A DNA stretch of 61,321 nucleotides from positions 1-61,321 of the forward strand of contig JAUYLZ010000052.1 in assembly GCA_030698385.1 (NCBI GenBank), given 5' to 3'. The notes beneath the pieces are model-generated. The model saw nothing but the letters and a program-made list of their open reading frames with translations, did no database searches and was not told where the DNA came from. Below are positions 53,021-61,247 of this stretch, piece after piece. The DNA is from a bacterium. GTDB lineage: Bacteria; Patescibacteriota; Patescibacteriia; Patescibacteriales; XYC2-FULL-47-12. The translations under genes were made by a program, and so were the position numbers. Numbering within the stretch: the first letter of the stretch is position 1; each line of letters opens with the position of its first letter.

Positions 53021-54484
53021 CTATAATTTTGGCCTGATTAAAGGAAAAATTTGGCATTCGCGGATTGATTTGTTGGCCAAAAAGCTAAACAGCCGTTCGC
53101 TGACGCCAAAGCCGCAGGTCGGCGGCATGCCGTATTCCAACGCCTCCACGAAGCTATCGTCTTTCATCTGCGCCTCATCATCGCCGGCATCGCGGAGTTT
53201 TTGCTGTTCATTAAAACGCCGCGCCTGATCAATGGGATCGTTGAGCTCTGAGTAGCCCTTGCCCATTTCCGAACCGGCGATGATCACCTGAAACCGCTGT
53301 ACCAGCTCGGGGTTTTTTTCATCACGCTTGGCGAGCGGCTCCATAGTTACCGGCACGTTTACCAAAAATCCCGGACCCGAAATATTTTTGCGGCAGTACT
53401 TCCAGAGATTGTCTATGGCGCGCGTGATGTTGAAGCCGTTTCTATCGTAGTCAATGTGGAGCTCTTGCAGTTTCTTTTCAATTTTGTTTTGGTCAGCTTT
53501 GAGTACGTCAATGCCGGTTATTTTTTTTATCGTTTTAACATAGTCATACTTTTCCCACTTGCCGCCCAGATCAACCTCGTGTCCGTTAATTTTAAATCGC
53601 AAAGTTCCGAAGGTTTTTTTGGCAACATGCTGGTACATTTTTTTTACTAGCTTCATGCCGTCTTGGTAATTGGCGTATGCCCAGTAAAATTCCAGAGCCG
53701 TGTAATCCTGCGCGTGCTCGGCGCTGATTCCTTCATTGCGAAAGACACGCCCGATTTCAAAGGTGCGCTCAAAGCCGGCCACCATCAGCTTTTTTTGCCA
53801 GAGTTCGCCAACAGAGATTCGTAAGTACACATCAATATCAAGCGCGTTATGGTGAGTAGTAAATGGTCGGGCATCAGCGCCGCCGGTAGTGTTTTCCAGC
53901 ACCGGTGTTTCCACCTCAGTGAATTTTTGTTTTTTCATAAAATCCCGCATTGATGACCAGAATACCTCTTTTTTTCTAATCAGGTCTTTTATCTCAGGAT
54001 TTAGTAGTATATCAATATAGCGTTTACGCAGTTTTTCCTCTTCGTTTTTGAATCCATAGTGCTCATCCGGCAGTGGGCGCAGTGTTTTAGTAAGCATTTT
54101 CCACTCCCGCACCTCAATAGAGTTTTGTCCATTTTTAGTCTGAAAGGCTTTGCCTTGAATTTGTAAAAAGTCTCCCAAGTCGATTAATTCACTGAATTGT
54201 TTCATGCTCTCGGCAGCAATGACGTTCGCGTTTAGGACAATCTGAATTTTTTCGCTCTCGTCTTGCAAGTCGGCAAAAATAATATTACCATGCGAGCGCA
54301 GGCCACGCAGACGTCCGGCGATATAAAAATTTTTCCCCGAACTCATCAGATCACTAAATTTACTGAGAACTTGCGCGATTTCAAAATCTCGCCGCGCCGT
54401 GGCCGGATAAGGATTGATGTTTTGCGCGCGCAGCTTGTTTAATTTTTCAACTCTATCTTGGCGCTCGTCATTTTTTGTCTCCAT
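53021..54484 (-). CDS. lysS: Lysyl-tRNA synthetase, class II
   Basis: 487 residues. N-terminal OB fold (FYIAGRLRGLRSHGNIIFAD), motif 2 with RVFRNEGISAEHAQDYTALE, motif 3 in PTCGFGVSERLFSFL. Full length. Its own promoter lies upstream at 54510-54538. Confidence 0.97.
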   Translation of the reverse strand: METKNDERQDRVEKLNKLRAQNINPYPATARRDFEIAQVLSKFSDLMSSGKNFYIAGRLRGLRSHGNIIFADLQDESEKIQIVLNANVIAAESMKQFSELIDLGDFLQIQGKAFQTKNGQNSIEVREWKMLTKTLRPLPDEHYGFKNEEEKLRKRYIDILLNPEIKDLIRKKEVFWSSMRDFMKKQKFTEVETPVLENTTGGADARPFTTHHNALDIDVYLRISVGELWQKKLMVAGFERTFEIGRVFRNEGISAEHAQDYTALEFYWAYANYQDGMKLVKKMYQHVAKKTFGTLRFKINGHEVDLGGKWEKYDYVKTIKKITGIDVLKADQNKIEKKLQELHIDYDRNGFNITRAIDNLWKYCRKNISGPGFLVNVPVTMEPLAKRDEKNPELVQRFQVIIAGSEMGKGYSELNDPIDQARRFNEQQKLRDAGDDEAQMKDDSFVEALEYGMPPTCGFGVSERLFSFLANKSIRECQIFPLIRPKL

Positions 54485-54509
54485 ACAAATGATTAATAAT
54501 TACTCCTTA

Positions 54510-54538
54510 ATTCTATAATATTAGGGTTTTTCTGTCAA
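54510..54538 (-). promoter_or_regulatory. Promoter of lysS
   Basis: On the minus strand TTGACA (plus 54533-54538), 17 bp, TAGAAT (plus 54510-54515). It overlaps the downstream flank of the preceding terminator. Confidence 0.75.
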
Positions 54539-54540
54539 AA

Positions 54541-54571
54541 AATCCCTCGTCTAATTTTAAGACGGGGGATT
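54541..54571 (-). terminator. Terminator of the acidic 91-residue gene
   Basis: AATCCCTCGTCT and AGACGGGGGATT pair with one mismatch around an A/T loop. T-runs on both strands make it bidirectional. Confidence 0.75.
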
Positions 54572-54593
54572 ATTTTTTTTATCTCCCAAAAAA

Positions 54594-54869
54594 TTACATT
54601 GCTGAATCCTGTTTTTCAATTTTTGGAGTTTCAGGCGCGTCTTCTATATCTTTTTTTATTTCTTGTCGCGCGTTTTCGTCCGCCATGGCCTGCTTTGTTT
54701 TCTGCTCTGCCAGCTCTTCAGCAGACGGTTGTTCAGGAATTGCGGTTTCTACAGGCGTTGCCGGCAATGTTTCCTCAGATTGTTCTACCGGTTGTTCTGT
54801 TTTTTCTGTTTCCTCAACATTGTCTTCTCCGCTAGCAAAAAATTCTTTAACTTTATCAAAAAAACTCAT
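54594..54869 (-). CDS. Acidic low-complexity protein
   Basis: 91 residues: a short amphipathic start (MSFFDKVKEFFASGEDN) followed by a Glu/Pro/Gln/Thr-rich tail that is probably disordered. Not recognised. The gap 54870-55017 shows a CGCTAAAGC-containing repeat-like stretch but no gene. Confidence 0.55.
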   Translation of the reverse strand: MSFFDKVKEFFASGEDNVEETEKTEQPVEQSEETLPATPVETAIPEQPSAEELAEQKTKQAMADENARQEIKKDIEDAPETPKIEKQDSAM

Positions 54870-55017
54870 ATTTTTAAAAATTATTAATTAAACTTACCCC
54901 CTTTTTCATAAGGCATTATCTTCATTTTTAGTATATTACCGATACTACATATTAGCAAATTACTTATCCACAGTTCTTCGCTAAAGCTACGGACTGCGAG
55001 CGCTCTTTTAATTTTTT

Positions 55018-56481
55018 TTATTCTAGTTTTTTTAGCGCTTCGGCGATGCGGTGCAGACTCTGCTCTTGACCAAGAACGTCGGCAATTTCAAAAGGTCCGG
55101 GGCTGTTTTGCTGGCCGGAAAGCGCCACGCGCAGCGGCCAGAGCGTTTCCCCATTTGTCAAATTTTGTTCACCGATAAATGCCATTGTTTTAGCTTCCAA
55201 ATTTTCTTTGTTCCATTCATTAATATTTTTTAGAAAACTAAAAATTAAGTCCAAAACTTTTTTAGCGCCGGCTTGGTTGGATTTTTTCCAAACCAAAACT
55301 TGGCTGTCATATTTTAAATCGCTAGAAAAAAACAGTCTGGCATTTTCGGCGATATCAGAAAGTTTTTTCAGACGCTCTTGTTCTAATTTAATAACTTTAT
55401 TTATATATTCCTCGCTATAAACATTAAGCTTGTCGCCGTACTCGTCCTTTAAATACGGCAGACACAATTCGACGAGTTTATTAGTTTGTAAATTGCGTAT
55501 ATATTGTCCATTTATATTATCAAGTTTTTTTAGATCAAAAATTGCGCCGGCCTTGTGAATTTTTTTTAGGTCAAATTTTTTAATCAATTCATCAATCAGA
55601 AATAACTCCTCCTCAGTGCCAGGATTCCAGCCAAGCAACGCCAGATAATTAATCAGCGCTGCCGGCAGATAGCCTGCTTTTTTAAAATCCTCAACCGATA
55701 CGGCCGCGGTGCGCTTGGAAAGTTTCTTTTTGTCCTCGCCCAAGATATTTGGTAAATGGCAATAAACAGGTTTTTCCCAGCCAAAAGCTTCATAAAGCAG
55801 AATATGTTTCGGTGTTGAAGGCAGCCAGTCTTCGCCGCGCATAATATGTGTCATTTTCATTAAATGATCGTCAACAACCACTGCTAAGTGATAGGTGGGA
55901 AAGCCGTCTGATTTGAGCAAAACCTGATCGTCAATCTCTTTTGAATTAAAAGAAATTTTGCCATAAACGATGTCATCAAAAGTTACTAGCTCATTTTTCG
56001 GAACTTTTAAACGTATTACAAAAGGCGAGCCAGTCTTTATTTTTTCGGCCGCTCTCGCGATATCGGCCTCTCGGCAAGGTCCGGCATAGTGCGGCGCTTG
56101 ATGATTTTTTGTTTGTTCTTCACGCATTTGTTCCAGATCTTTTGGCGTGCAAAAACAGTAATAGGCGTGTCCGGAGTCAACTAGCTGTCGCGCGTATTTT
56201 TTGTACAAATCCAAACGCTGGGATTGAATGTAGGGTCCATATTCCCCGCCTTTAAGCGGTCCCTCATTCCATGATAGCCCGCTCCACTCAAGTACTTCAA
56301 AAATTTTTTCCATCGCGCCTTCTATTTTTCGAGACTGGTCAGTATCTTCAATACGCAGAACAAAGTCACCCCCCTGTTGTTTGGTAAAGAGGTAATTATA
56401 TAGCGCGGTGCGCAGGTTGCCGATGTGCACAAAGCCCGTCGGCGACGGCGCGATGCGAGTGCGGATTTTTTTATTTGTCAT
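55018..56481 (-). CDS. gltX: Glutamyl-tRNA synthetase
   Basis: 487 residues, class I: HIGH-type PSPTGFVHIGNLRTALYNYL and KMSKS-type KKLSKRTAAV. Possibly non-discriminating (also charging tRNA-Gln for GatCAB), which cannot be decided here. Its start codon overlaps the stop of the upstream RelE-like toxin as ATGA, so gltX is translated in a toxin-antitoxin operon. Confidence 0.96.
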   Translation of the reverse strand: MTNKKIRTRIAPSPTGFVHIGNLRTALYNYLFTKQQGGDFVLRIEDTDQSRKIEGAMEKIFEVLEWSGLSWNEGPLKGGEYGPYIQSQRLDLYKKYARQLVDSGHAYYCFCTPKDLEQMREEQTKNHQAPHYAGPCREADIARAAEKIKTGSPFVIRLKVPKNELVTFDDIVYGKISFNSKEIDDQVLLKSDGFPTYHLAVVVDDHLMKMTHIMRGEDWLPSTPKHILLYEAFGWEKPVYCHLPNILGEDKKKLSKRTAAVSVEDFKKAGYLPAALINYLALLGWNPGTEEELFLIDELIKKFDLKKIHKAGAIFDLKKLDNINGQYIRNLQTNKLVELCLPYLKDEYGDKLNVYSEEYINKVIKLEQERLKKLSDIAENARLFFSSDLKYDSQVLVWKKSNQAGAKKVLDLIFSFLKNINEWNKENLEAKTMAFIGEQNLTNGETLWPLRVALSGQQNSPGPFEIADVLGQEQSLHRIAEALKKLE

Positions 56482-56720
56482 AAATTTTTGTACGTATTTT
56501 CACTACGGTCCCTAACTTGGTCAATAACAACTTCCCCGTTTTGGTAGTGAAAAATAACTCGTACCTTGCGAACTCTCATGCGGTATACACTTGTACCGAC
56601 TATTTTTTGAATGTTTAGGCGTCCGGTATTTCCAGAAACTAAATTAGCTATTGCTTCATCAAGAATAGTTTTGTCTTTTTTAGATAATTTTTTAATGACT
56701 TTCTGTGCCTTATTCATCAA
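56478..56720 (-). CDS. RelE/ParE-superfamily toxin
   Basis: 80 residues: AQKVIKKLSKKDKTILDEAI, then a beta core with MRVRKVRVIFHYQNGEVVID and a RDRSENTY end. RelE-type toxins cleave mRNA on the ribosome. The 3' end overlaps gltX by 4 nt, and the 5' end overlaps the antitoxin by 11 nt. Confidence 0.78.
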   Translation of the reverse strand: MMNKAQKVIKKLSKKDKTILDEAIANLVSGNTGRLNIQKIVGTSVYRMRVRKVRVIFHYQNGEVVIDQVRDRSENTYKNL

Positions 56721-56967
56721 TATTTCGTAATGCTTTTAAAAAATCTTTAGCGGGGATGCCCTCGCCGTTGTTATCACGCACAGCATCAAAAATAACCCTG
56801 CCCCCTTTTTTTCCTTCTTCTTTTAAAATTTTCTCCAAATCTATAGGCTCAAGTTTAATATGGTCTTTTTCAACATGTAATACAAATTGGTTGGTATTAA
56901 ACTGTTTTCGCCAGGCCATTGGAAGGGTAATTTGCCCCTTACTCGTGGTTTTTACGATAGTAGTCAT
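56710..56967 (-). CDS. AbrB/MazE-type antitoxin
   Basis: 85 residues. A SpoVT-AbrB DNA-binding fold at the N-terminus (IVKTTSKGQITLPMAWRKQF) and an acidic C-terminus that would cover the toxin. An AbrB-type antitoxin with a RelE-type toxin is a less usual pairing than with MazF. Confidence 0.8.
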   Translation of the reverse strand: MTTIVKTTSKGQITLPMAWRKQFNTNQFVLHVEKDHIKLEPIDLEKILKEEGKKGGRVIFDAVRDNNGEGIPAKDFLKALRNIDE

Positions 56968-56986
56968 AATGATAGAAAGTTAGTAA

Positions 56987-57009
56987 GTAAGAATTCCTTA
57001 CATTCTTAC
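56987..57009. promoter_or_regulatory. Likely operator of the toxin-antitoxin-gltX operon
   Basis: GTAAGAAT, 7 bp, ATTCTTAC: a perfect 8-bp inverted repeat overlapping and just downstream of the -10 box, 20 bp before the antitoxin start. It fits autorepression by the AbrB-type antitoxin. Confidence 0.7.
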
Positions 57010-57035
57010 TTTATCATGACGAAAAGTTTTGTCAA
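57008..57035 (-). promoter_or_regulatory. Promoter of the toxin-antitoxin-gltX operon
   Basis: On the minus strand TTGACA (plus 57030-57035), 16 bp, TAAAGT (plus 57008-57013). The -10 touches the inverted repeat. Confidence 0.6.
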
Positions 57036-57081
57036 ATATTTTTTATTGTAACTCATTGTTAGAGTATTTGATCTTTTTATA

Positions 57082-57261
57082 CTAAGCTCCGGTTACAAGA
57101 TAAATATTAAAAAATAATGAAACTAGCATTATAACAACCACGACTATCAATATAGTTGTTAGATTTTTTACACGGTTATCTTCTCTGCGTTTTTCTTTGT
57201 TTAATAAAGCGCTGGTAATATCATTAGCAATGTAAAGATAGCGTTTAAATTTGAATTTCAT
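57082..57261 (-). CDS. 59-residue single-span membrane protein
   Basis: A charged N-terminal half (MKFKFKRYLYIANDITSALL, then NKEKRREDNR) followed by one hydrophobic span (TTILIVVVVIMLVSLFFNIY). It starts 8 nt after the WecG-Nudix gene and is probably cotranscribed with it. Function unknown. Confidence 0.65.
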   Translation of the reverse strand: MKFKFKRYLYIANDITSALLNKEKRREDNRVKNLTTILIVVVVIMLVSLFFNIYLVTGA

Positions 57262-57269
57262 ATATTTAT

Positions 57270-58589
57270 TTATTTATTACTGATTATTAATCGGAATTTA
57301 TCAATAAAAATTTTGGTCGCTTCTTTTCTGATTTCATGCACTTCACTAACTACATCATTTAAATCAACCCATTTCCAGTCAGAGTGATCCCAAAAATTTA
57401 TGGTAATATCTTTGTCCTCACCGGTGAATTCAGCGATGAAGAGACCTTGTTTTTGGCCGCGATAGCCCTTGATGTGTTTGGCTTTTACGTCAGCGCGGCC
57501 AAGAGTATCGCCAAATTCGTATCGATATAAATTTTTAAACGCTTTTATCTGTTTGAATTTATCAGTACCAACCTCTTCGCGCAGCTCGCGCGCGCCGGCT
57601 TCTTCCAAGCTCTCTTTGTCAGTACCGCCCTGCGGCAGTTGCCAGTGGTTTGGGGTGTCAAGGCGTTCAGCCAGTAGCACTTGTATCTTACCATTATTCG
57701 CCTTTTTGTAAAGCAAACAAGCGACGTTGGGACGATAAAAATAGGGCGCGACGCAGTACCATTTAAAAAAAACCAACGGAAATTTGATCACCGCGTCATA
57801 AATGCGCGGCAACCGTTTTCGCGGCTCTTGCAACAGACGCCAGAACCACTCCAGTCCGATAATTCGCAGAAATTTTGGCGCGCGTTTGATACGGCCGCTG
57901 ATAAAATCCAGACTGCCGCCAACGCCCATAGCTAATTTAACTCCTTGAAGGCGGCCAAGCGCTTGGCCGTCTGCCGGTACGTCCCGAAGGCAGTCAAACG
58001 TTTGACTGTCTTCACGAAAGATTAGAGCATGATACATCCATTTCTCCTGCTGAGAATGACCGAAGCCAACAAAAATAATAGTCGGTTTTGCCTGGTTAAT
58101 TTTTTTTATTAACGCGTTATTTTTTTCTTTGCCTTTTATCCACCGGCCGTCTGTAATTTTCCACTCCCCCATCTGCAGGCCGCTTTCAGCGCCAGCAATT
58201 TTTAGTCGGGGAAATTTTTCTTTTAATTTTTTTGCCGCTTGCTTGGCCGTATCGTCTATACCGCCCAGCAGAAAAATTGACCGGCTTTCTTTTTCCGCCA
58301 AAGCGCAGATGTCGTACATCAGATCAACGCCGGAAATTCGCTTGATTTTTTTACCCATCAGAAACGATGCAAACGTTAAGCCAACACCGTCGGGAATGGC
58401 GATATCAGCTTTATTTAATATGAAAAAAAATTCCTCATCTTTTTGAGCGGCCAGCAGAAACTCCGGATTGGGGGTAACGAGGTAGTGTGGTTTGTTGTCA
58501 GACAAAAAACCAGAGATTCTATTTAAAATATCCCGTTTGGATTCAGTAGAAACATTAACGCCTAAAATGTTGATTTGGTTCATTAACAA
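57270..58589 (-). CDS. WecG/TagA/CpsF glycosyltransferase fused to a Nudix domain
   Basis: 439 residues. Residues about 1-260 are a GT26 enzyme (YLVTPNPEFLLAA, ADIAIPDGVGLTFAS, FVGFGHSQQEKWMYHAL, LAMGVGGSLDFISG), which transfers ManNAc-type sugars in teichoic acid or capsule synthesis. Residues about 295-439 are a Nudix hydrolase with QLPQGGTDKESLEEAGAREL and REEVG. The fusion could join sugar transfer to cleavage of a nucleotide product. About 25 residues (near 191-215) come from a palindromic repeat inserted in frame between KWMYHAL and VKLAMGVGG. Confidence 0.87.
   Translation of the reverse strand: MLMNQINILGVNVSTESKRDILNRISGFLSDNKPHYLVTPNPEFLLAAQKDEEFFFILNKADIAIPDGVGLTFASFLMGKKIKRISGVDLMYDICALAEKESRSIFLLGGIDDTAKQAAKKLKEKFPRLKIAGAESGLQMGEWKITDGRWIKGKEKNNALIKKINQAKPTIIFVGFGHSQQEKWMYHALIFREDSQTFDCLRDVPADGQALGRLQGVKLAMGVGGSLDFISGRIKRAPKFLRIIGLEWFWRLLQEPRKRLPRIYDAVIKFPLVFFKWYCVAPYFYRPNVACLLYKKANNGKIQVLLAERLDTPNHWQLPQGGTDKESLEEAGARELREEVGTDKFKQIKAFKNLYRYEFGDTLGRADVKAKHIKGYRGQKQGLFIAEFTGEDKDITINFWDHSDWKWVDLNDVVSEVHEIRKEATKIFIDKFRLIISNK
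57952..58008. repeat. Palindromic repeat inserted in the WecG-Nudix coding sequence
   Basis: Two perfect 18-bp palindromes, CGGCCAAGCGCTTGGCCG (57952-57969) and CAGTCAAACGTTTGACTG (57991-58008), 21 bp apart. They are translated as part of DSQTFDCLRDVPADGQALGR, a stretch absent from typical WecG proteins at this position. Confidence 0.82.
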
Positions 58590-58618
58590 AATTTATCTAA
58601 GTGAAAAATTGTGCCAAT

Positions 58619-59104
58619 TTATATATCAAAATCTTTTGACTTGTTTGCTTTCTTATCATTTTCATTTTTTCTCTCAATTTTATGTATAAGGGAAGTTACT
58701 CTTGCGGGTAAACCAGTAAAATAATCATTATTAATTGTGAAACTATTACTTTCTAATTCCGCATCGATTATTTTAAATATTTTTTCCATATCCTTGGAAT
58801 TATTGTAATTTAACTCATGTAGCGCGTCTACCTGTTGTGGGTCAATTGTTACTTCGTTTATATCACCACTCTTGTCAATAAAACGGTAGGTGATGTCGTT
58901 TTTGTATTTAGTATACCATATTAACCCCTTATTTTTTTCCAACTCCTGAGCCAACTCTTGTCCATATTCTTTGTCTTCTTTATACGTATTATTTTCTAAC
59001 AACTCCGCTTTTTTAGCCACAATTTTTTTATTTTCTTTTATATATTCAATCACCGTGCCAAACTTGGGCACCTCTTTTTTATGTTCAAAATTTTCTATAC
59101 TCAT
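58619..59104 (-). CDS. 161-residue hypothetical protein
   Basis: A charged soluble protein, rich in Lys, Glu and Asn, opening MSIENFEHKKEVPKFGTVIE. No recognised domain, membrane span or signal peptide. It lies between murB and the WecG-Nudix gene in the same direction. Confidence 0.6.
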   Translation of the reverse strand: MSIENFEHKKEVPKFGTVIEYIKENKKIVAKKAELLENNTYKEDKEYGQELAQELEKNKGLIWYTKYKNDITYRFIDKSGDINEVTIDPQQVDALHELNYNNSKDMEKIFKIIDAELESNSFTINNDYFTGLPARVTSLIHKIERKNENDKKANKSKDFDI

Positions 59105-59139
59105 ATTTTTATTTAGTAAATTAGTTAGTAATATTATAG

Positions 59140-60132
59140 TTAAAACCCCACATACTGCACTTCTTCATGAAGCTGAATGCCAAGGTTATCGCGTACTTGT
59201 TGTTTGATATAAGAAATTAACTGAATAACGTGATCAGTGCGGGCGCTTTCGTCAACTTTGACAATAAAGTTCGCGTGCTGGTCTGACACTTTGACGCCGC
59301 CGATTTGATACCCTTTTAAACCGGCTTGGTCAATAAACCAGCCGGCGCCGATTTTGCTTGTCCCGCCTTTGCCGGGGTCGCTCTTGATTTTTTGTTCTCC
59401 TTCCGGGTTAATTTTTTTAATTTTTGCTCTGATTTCATCAGTAACAATTATGTTTTTAAAAGTACAGCCGGCCGACGGTTCACAGGGCTGGGTGTTTTTG
59501 CGGTAGGCGATTTTTTCTTTGATGATGTTTTTTATCTCCTCACGGTTGCCTGTTTGCAGAGAAAGTTCAGCGCTGAGAATTATCAGGTTTTTATCTTGTT
59601 TAAAAATACTCTCACGATAATCAAATTTACACTCCGCATCGCTCATGGTAATGGTTTTAACTTCATCAGAAATTTTTATAACATTTACAGAATCAATAAC
59701 TTCGCTGATTGAGCGGCCGAAAGCGCCGGCATTGCCGCGGATGGCGCCGCCGACTGTGCCGGGAATGCCAGCGCCCCATTCAACGCCGGTCAGTGAATTG
59801 TCCGCGGTGAACATAACAAAATCATTCCAGCTTGCCCCGCCTTCCGCAAAAATCGTTGTCTCATTTTTTAATTCAATTTTTTTGTTTTCCGCTTTGATAA
59901 CCAGTCCGTCAAATCCGGCATCGGCAATTAATAAATTACTGCCGCCGGCGAGAATGAAAATTTCCAGATCTAATTCATGAGCCGCTTGAACGGCTTTGAT
60001 CATTTCGTCGCTACTTTTTGCAATATAAAAATATTTGGCCGGACCGCCAAGACGAAATGTAGAATATTGCGCCATTGATATGTTTTCTTCTACGTTTTCT
60101 AATTTTTCTCTAAGTTTATTAATAATTTTCAT
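59140..60132 (-). CDS. murB: UDP-N-acetylenolpyruvoylglucosamine reductase
   Basis: 330 residues, FAD enzyme that makes UDP-MurNAc. FAD-binding part with FILAGGSNLLIADAGFDGLV and GAGIPGTVGGAIRGNAGAFG; substrate part with FDYRESIF (Tyr, Arg) and EPSAGCTFKNI. The proton-donor position, Ser in E. coli (GSFF), is Cys here, which occurs in some MurB proteins. Ends normally. Confidence 0.95.
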   Translation of the reverse strand: MKIINKLREKLENVEENISMAQYSTFRLGGPAKYFYIAKSSDEMIKAVQAAHELDLEIFILAGGSNLLIADAGFDGLVIKAENKKIELKNETTIFAEGGASWNDFVMFTADNSLTGVEWGAGIPGTVGGAIRGNAGAFGRSISEVIDSVNVIKISDEVKTITMSDAECKFDYRESIFKQDKNLIILSAELSLQTGNREEIKNIIKEKIAYRKNTQPCEPSAGCTFKNIIVTDEIRAKIKKINPEGEQKIKSDPGKGGTSKIGAGWFIDQAGLKGYQIGGVKVSDQHANFIVKVDESARTDHVIQLISYIKQQVRDNLGIQLHEEVQYVGF

Positions 60133-60168
60133 AATTATATTGTATCAGAAGTTTAATAATAAAAAAAC

Positions 60169-60197
60169 TTGACAAAAGTTAATATATATTATAATAT
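60169..60197 (+). promoter_or_regulatory. Promoter of the 109-residue gene
   Basis: TTGACA (60169-60174), 17 bp, TAATAT (60192-60197). TATAAT is also present 2 bp earlier (15-bp spacing). Confidence 0.7.
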
Positions 60198-60244
60198 GTA
60201 GTATAATTTTTTGTTGTTTAAAAATTAAATAGAGGAGAATAAAA

Positions 60245-60574
60245 ATGAAAGAAAATCTAAGTTATGAAGAAGTCCTTGCTAAAAATTTAATGAGTATTAT
60301 TGAGTTAGAATTATTTTCCAGCGCCGAAGAGATGGCCAACATAACCGCAGAGCCAGCCATTGTAAAAGTTGGCGACGCGGCCGGTTACGTCATTCAAGTT
60401 GGCGAAGAAAAAGGAAAAGTATTGTGGCTGGCCGGCGTTGCGAAGTGGACTCGAAATATCTTTGAGTCACTGCACTTTGATGATGATAATCTGGACTTAG
60501 CGTTTAAGCTGGTTGAGATTATGAAGAAAAAAGGGCTGAATGCTGATTTGCCAATTGAAGTAGTTTTTAATTAG
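60245..60574 (+). CDS. 109-residue hypothetical protein
   Basis: A soluble protein with a beta-rich middle (AIVKVGDAAGYVIQVGEEKG) and an acidic helical end. AGAGGAG precedes the ATG. Not recognised. It and its two neighbours are small plus-strand genes set into the minus-strand region between murB and murC. Confidence 0.65.
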   Translation: MKENLSYEEVLAKNLMSIIELELFSSAEEMANITAEPAIVKVGDAAGYVIQVGEEKGKVLWLAGVAKWTRNIFESLHFDDDNLDLAFKLVEIMKKKGLNADLPIEVVFN

Positions 60575-60693
60575 AGTTAAGGTTTGTTTTAACGTCAATG
60601 GTGTTTTGTGGATTTAGTTGACAAGAAACTAGCTGTTAACTAATTTATTTCCATGTGCTATAATGTGAATTAAAAAAGGAGACGGTAAATGAA

Positions 60694-60867
60694 ATGAACA
60701 GACTTAGCAATCAAAAATATCAAGCTAAACTAGATCTTTTAAAACTGGAACAAGAGTTGTTTCAGGCGTCATGCTCAGGTCAGCCGTGGTATATCACTGA
60801 TCAGCGGCGTTATGAGTATGAAAACGCCAAGACCGAGGAGAAAAAAAATTGTTCTTTATTAAATTAG
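60694..60867 (+). CDS. 57-residue hypothetical protein
   Basis: Opens MNRLSNQKYQAKLDLLKLEQ, helical and charged. AAAAGGAG lies 15 nt upstream; an earlier ATG at 60689 runs into a stop after two codons, so initiation at 60694 may rely on it or on re-initiation. Followed by a strong terminator, which supports expression. Confidence 0.55.
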   Translation: MNRLSNQKYQAKLDLLKLEQELFQASCSGQPWYITDQRRYEYENAKTEEKKNCSLLN

Positions 60868-60873
60868 TAATTT

Positions 60874-60908
60874 AAACCCGGAAAGACTTACTTTTCCGGG
60901 TTTTTCTT
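60874..60908 (+). terminator. Terminator of the small plus-strand genes
   Basis: AACCCGGAAA and TTTCCGGGTT form a 10-bp stem with a short loop, followed by TTTCTTTT. Confidence 0.85.
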
Positions 60909-60924
60909 TTTACCATTAGTTGGC

Positions 60925-60953
60925 TTTACAAGCCTCTTAATTTAAGTTATACT
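60925..60953 (+). promoter_or_regulatory. Promoter of the Cys-containing 67-residue gene
   Basis: TTTACA (60925-60930), 17 bp, TATACT (60948-60953). Confidence 0.7.
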
Positions 60954-60990
60954 AAAATTAGCTCATTTAATTTATTATTGGAGGAAAAAA

Positions 60991-61194
60991 ATGAATGATA
61001 GCGCAATTCTGGAGTATGGGATGAAGCACCAGCAAGGCCTGTGCCTCACTGGTGGCAGATTCCCGTCAAATGATCGTTGCGATCAGGTAATTTGTACGGT
61101 ATGCCCCATTAACGCCAATTGCCCTTATCAGCGGGTTGAGGCGGAAAACGCTTTTTTTAAACTGCACACCAATGGTGTGAATTCTTTTAACTAA
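60991..61194 (+). CDS. 67-residue Cys-rich hypothetical protein
   Basis: Five cysteines in CLTGGRFPSNDRCDQVIC and CPINANCPYQ could bind a metal. GGAGG lies 7 nt before the ATG. It has its own promoter and terminator. Not recognised. Confidence 0.65.
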   Translation: MNDSAILEYGMKHQQGLCLTGGRFPSNDRCDQVICTVCPINANCPYQRVEAENAFFKLHTNGVNSFN

Positions 61195-61219
61195 ATTTAA
61201 AATATAGGTATATTATAGT

Positions 61220-61247
61220 AAGGTCTGAATTCAGGCCTTATTTTTTT
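61220..61247 (+). terminator. Terminator overlapping the murC stop
   Basis: AAGGTCTGAATTCAGGCCTT is nearly self-complementary and is followed by seven T. The murC stop codon is inside it. Confidence 0.8.

Noticed and set aside
54975..55010. CTTCGCTAAAGCTACGGACT-like stretch as a repeat element
   Set aside because: Resembles interspersed repeats and shares CGCTAAAGC with the 20800 hairpin, but no second full copy is in the window.
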